A DNA stretch of 64,000 nt from CBDVBE01 sp964543525 (lineage in GTDB: Bacteria > Fibrobacterota > Chitinivibrionia > Chitinivibrionales > JANQEN01), in contig CAZIYW010000012.1 in assembly GCA_964543525.1 (NCBI GenBank), forward strand, positions 1-64,000, read 5' to 3'. Made by a program: the position numbers and the translations under genes. Positions 62,762 through 64,000 of the stretch are shown in pieces. Below the pieces are notes generated by a model. The model did no database searches and was not told the origin of the DNA. It saw only the letters and a list, made by a program, of their open reading frames with translations. Position 1 is the stretch's first letter, and the number at the start of each line of letters is the position of its first letter.

Positions 62762-64000
62762 TTAGTTATGCAATGTATCGGAAGAATCGCATTTCAGTTC
62801 GAGAATTTTTATAAAGCTTCTTTGCAGATTCCTGGATTCCAATAAAGGGGTGTACCGGTTGATGTTGTATGCATTTTTTATAAACGGTCCGCCGAATTTT
62901 TTCTGGAAGATGCTTAACTTTTTCAGATAATCCTTATCTTTCTGATTGTCTTCAGCAACGGGCTGTGATTTTTCATTTGAAGAAACGTTTTTGGGAGGTG
63001 TTTTTTTTCTCGGCGAGATTATCCTTTTTAATCGCTCCAATTCCTGACATTTCTTTAACTGCTGATACGCCAATGCCTGGTAGATATAAACTTTTCTGAA
63101 TTTAGGCCAGAGATCGAGGAGCCTGTTTGAAAAATAGAGGGTAGAATCGTAGTTACCTTTATGATAATGACAATAAGCACGAACATAATCTGTTGGTAAC
63201 GTGTTTGGGTACTTTTCATCAAGGTAATCACAGGTTGGCAGGGCTACGTTATGATTTTTATTCATAGCATTAAAATAAGCAAGTTTGTAGTTTGCATTAG
63301 GGTGATATGGGCAACAGGCGACACTCTTCAGAAGGATTGTGTTCTGGGTCTGTATAGACAGTTCTTGGGTTCTGGCAATTTCCGATTTAAAGAAATAGAA
63401 GTCACCGAGTGAAATCTGAATGGCCAGGAACAGAAAGAGAGAAGAGAAGAATATCAGGATGATTGTAAAAACATGCTTTACTTTTTTCATGGATAGAACA
63501 GAGTTGATATTGAAATGATCTCTCCAGATGAGCCCCAGGTGTGCCCATGCCATGACAGAAGAGGGAACATGGCGGGATGCGGTATTGTAACCTGCATGCA
63601 GCAGGATCGATGTAAAAACCAGAAGAAGCACGAGAGATTCCAGGTTTTTGGATTTTATAAAGTTTTTTAACGCAATGAACAGCGCTCCGAACCAGAAGAA
63701 ATTATAGAGTGTGCCGCCGATAATTCCGAGTTCACACCATGCCTGGAGGAAATCATTATGGCCCGCATCTGCAAGAGTAAACGGTTCCGAAAAAGCTCGA
63801 AATTGGAAAGGCCAGAAACGGATAGATTCAGGAATGAAATTGCCAATGCCTATTCCAAAGACGGGTTTTTCTAAGAATAGTTTTATCATTGACGTAAAGT
63901 ATATAGGTCGAGGAGATATATCCCTGGCTATATTAGCAGAATCTCTACCAATAAAGAGAGATGCGTAGCGAAACCACGAGTTTTCATTCCAGAGAATGAG
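62762..64000 (-). CDS. O-antigen ligase/polymerase-like membrane protein, partial (5' end outside the window)
   Basis: The frame is open to the window edge and no clear start lies inside, so the N-terminal helices are missing. The visible part includes the Wzy_C/WaaL signature (GIGIGNFIPESIRFW ... LADAGHNDFLQAWCELGIIGGTLYNFFW) with membrane helices. An extracellular or periplasmic tail then has TPR-like repeats (YHKGNYDSTLYFSNRLLDLWPKFRKVYIYQALAYQQLKK). Such proteins ligate or polymerise O-antigen or glycan chains at the periplasmic face. Confidence 0.82.
   Translation of the reverse strand, partial: LILWNENSWFRYASLFIGRDSANIARDISPRPIYFTSMIKLFLEKPVFGIGIGNFIPESIRFWPFQFRAFSEPFTLADAGHNDFLQAWCELGIIGGTLYNFFWFGALFIALKNFIKSKNLESLVLLLVFTSILLHAGYNTASRHVPSSVMAWAHLGLIWRDHFNINSVLSMKKVKHVFTIILIFFSSLFLFLAIQISLGDFYFFKSEIARTQELSIQTQNTILLKSVACCPYHPNANYKLAYFNAMNKNHNVALPTCDYLDEKYPNTLPTDYVRAYCHYHKGNYDSTLYFSNRLLDLWPKFRKVYIYQALAYQQLKKCQELERLKRIISPRKKTPPKNVSSNEKSQPVAEDNQKDKDYLKKLSIFQKKFGGPFIKNAYNINRYTPLLESRNLQRSFIKILELKCDSSDTLHN

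Noticed and set aside
1..64000. CRISPR arrays, insertion sequences, prophage or integrative elements
   Set aside because: No phased 25-40 bp repeats, transposase, integrase or phage structural genes were seen.

Overview
The window looks like chromosomal DNA around the replication origin of a Gram-negative bacterium, most probably of the Fibrobacterota (Chitinivibrionia-like). This placement is an inference. It rests on a TIGR02147-family regulator (a paralogous family first defined in Fibrobacter succinogenes), several exported proteins with type IX-style C-terminal sorting modules, a PorV-like outer-membrane protein, a bactofilin with an M23 peptidase, and overall gene content. No rRNA, insertion sequence, prophage or CRISPR array was seen.

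Layout. (1) 0.2-6.0 kb, minus strand: galE, a five-S1-domain RNA-binding protein, a periplasmic coiled-coil protein with three copies of an unrecognised repeat, and a membrane-anchored sensor-like protein. (2) 6.3-15.2 kb, accessory, mostly plus strand: a tiny zinc-ribbon protein with its own promoter and terminator, a TIGR02147 regulator followed by a frameshifted lipoprotein gene, an LRR surface protein, a Phd/VapC-type toxin-antitoxin pair, a TcdA-like E1 enzyme, a polysaccharide deacetylase gene with an in-frame amber codon, a HigBA pair and a PorV-like protein. (3) 15.2-26.3 kb, minus strand: a complete phosphate locus, namely an outer-membrane porin, pstSCAB, phoB, phoR, phoU, then a second module of a Na/Pi cotransporter and a PhoU-like protein. 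Three intergenic regions here carry 11-bp-phased CTAA repeats that look like a lineage-specific Pho box. (4) 26.5-28.7 kb: one heavily frameshifted exported-protein gene and an N-terminal fragment of a large sensor. (5) 28.9-34.8 kb, minus strand: glgP, bactofilin, an M23 peptidase, parB and parA. (6) 34.8-52.7 kb, the origin region: rsmG, mnmG, mnmE, yidC, yidD, rnpA and rpmH leftward, and dnaA, dnaN, an outer-membrane protein gene, recF, a DUF721/DciA-like gene, gyrB, surE and gyrA rightward. Two perfect parS palindromes flank mnmG. DnaA-box-like 9-mers lie in the dnaA-dnaN gap. (7) 52.7-64.0 kb, minus strand: an SLBB polysaccharide export protein, ftsE, a methyltransferase, two PpiC-type chaperones, mfd, tRNA-Lys and the 3' part of an O-antigen ligase-like gene.

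How the genes work together. The core is chromosome replication, segregation and tRNA modification in the classic origin arrangement. Next to it is a self-contained phosphate-starvation regulon with outer-membrane uptake, the ABC transporter, two-component control and a low-affinity cotransporter. The envelope genes (bactofilin/M23, SurA-like chaperones, Wza-like export, O-antigen ligase) fit a complex Gram-negative surface.

The window contains no obvious single large undescribed system. The most interesting signals are the 11-bp-phased Pho motif, a second cluster of DnaA-box-like sites 10 kb from dnaA, the selective disruption of exported-protein genes next to intact housekeeping genes, and an outer-membrane protein gene inserted between dnaN and recF.
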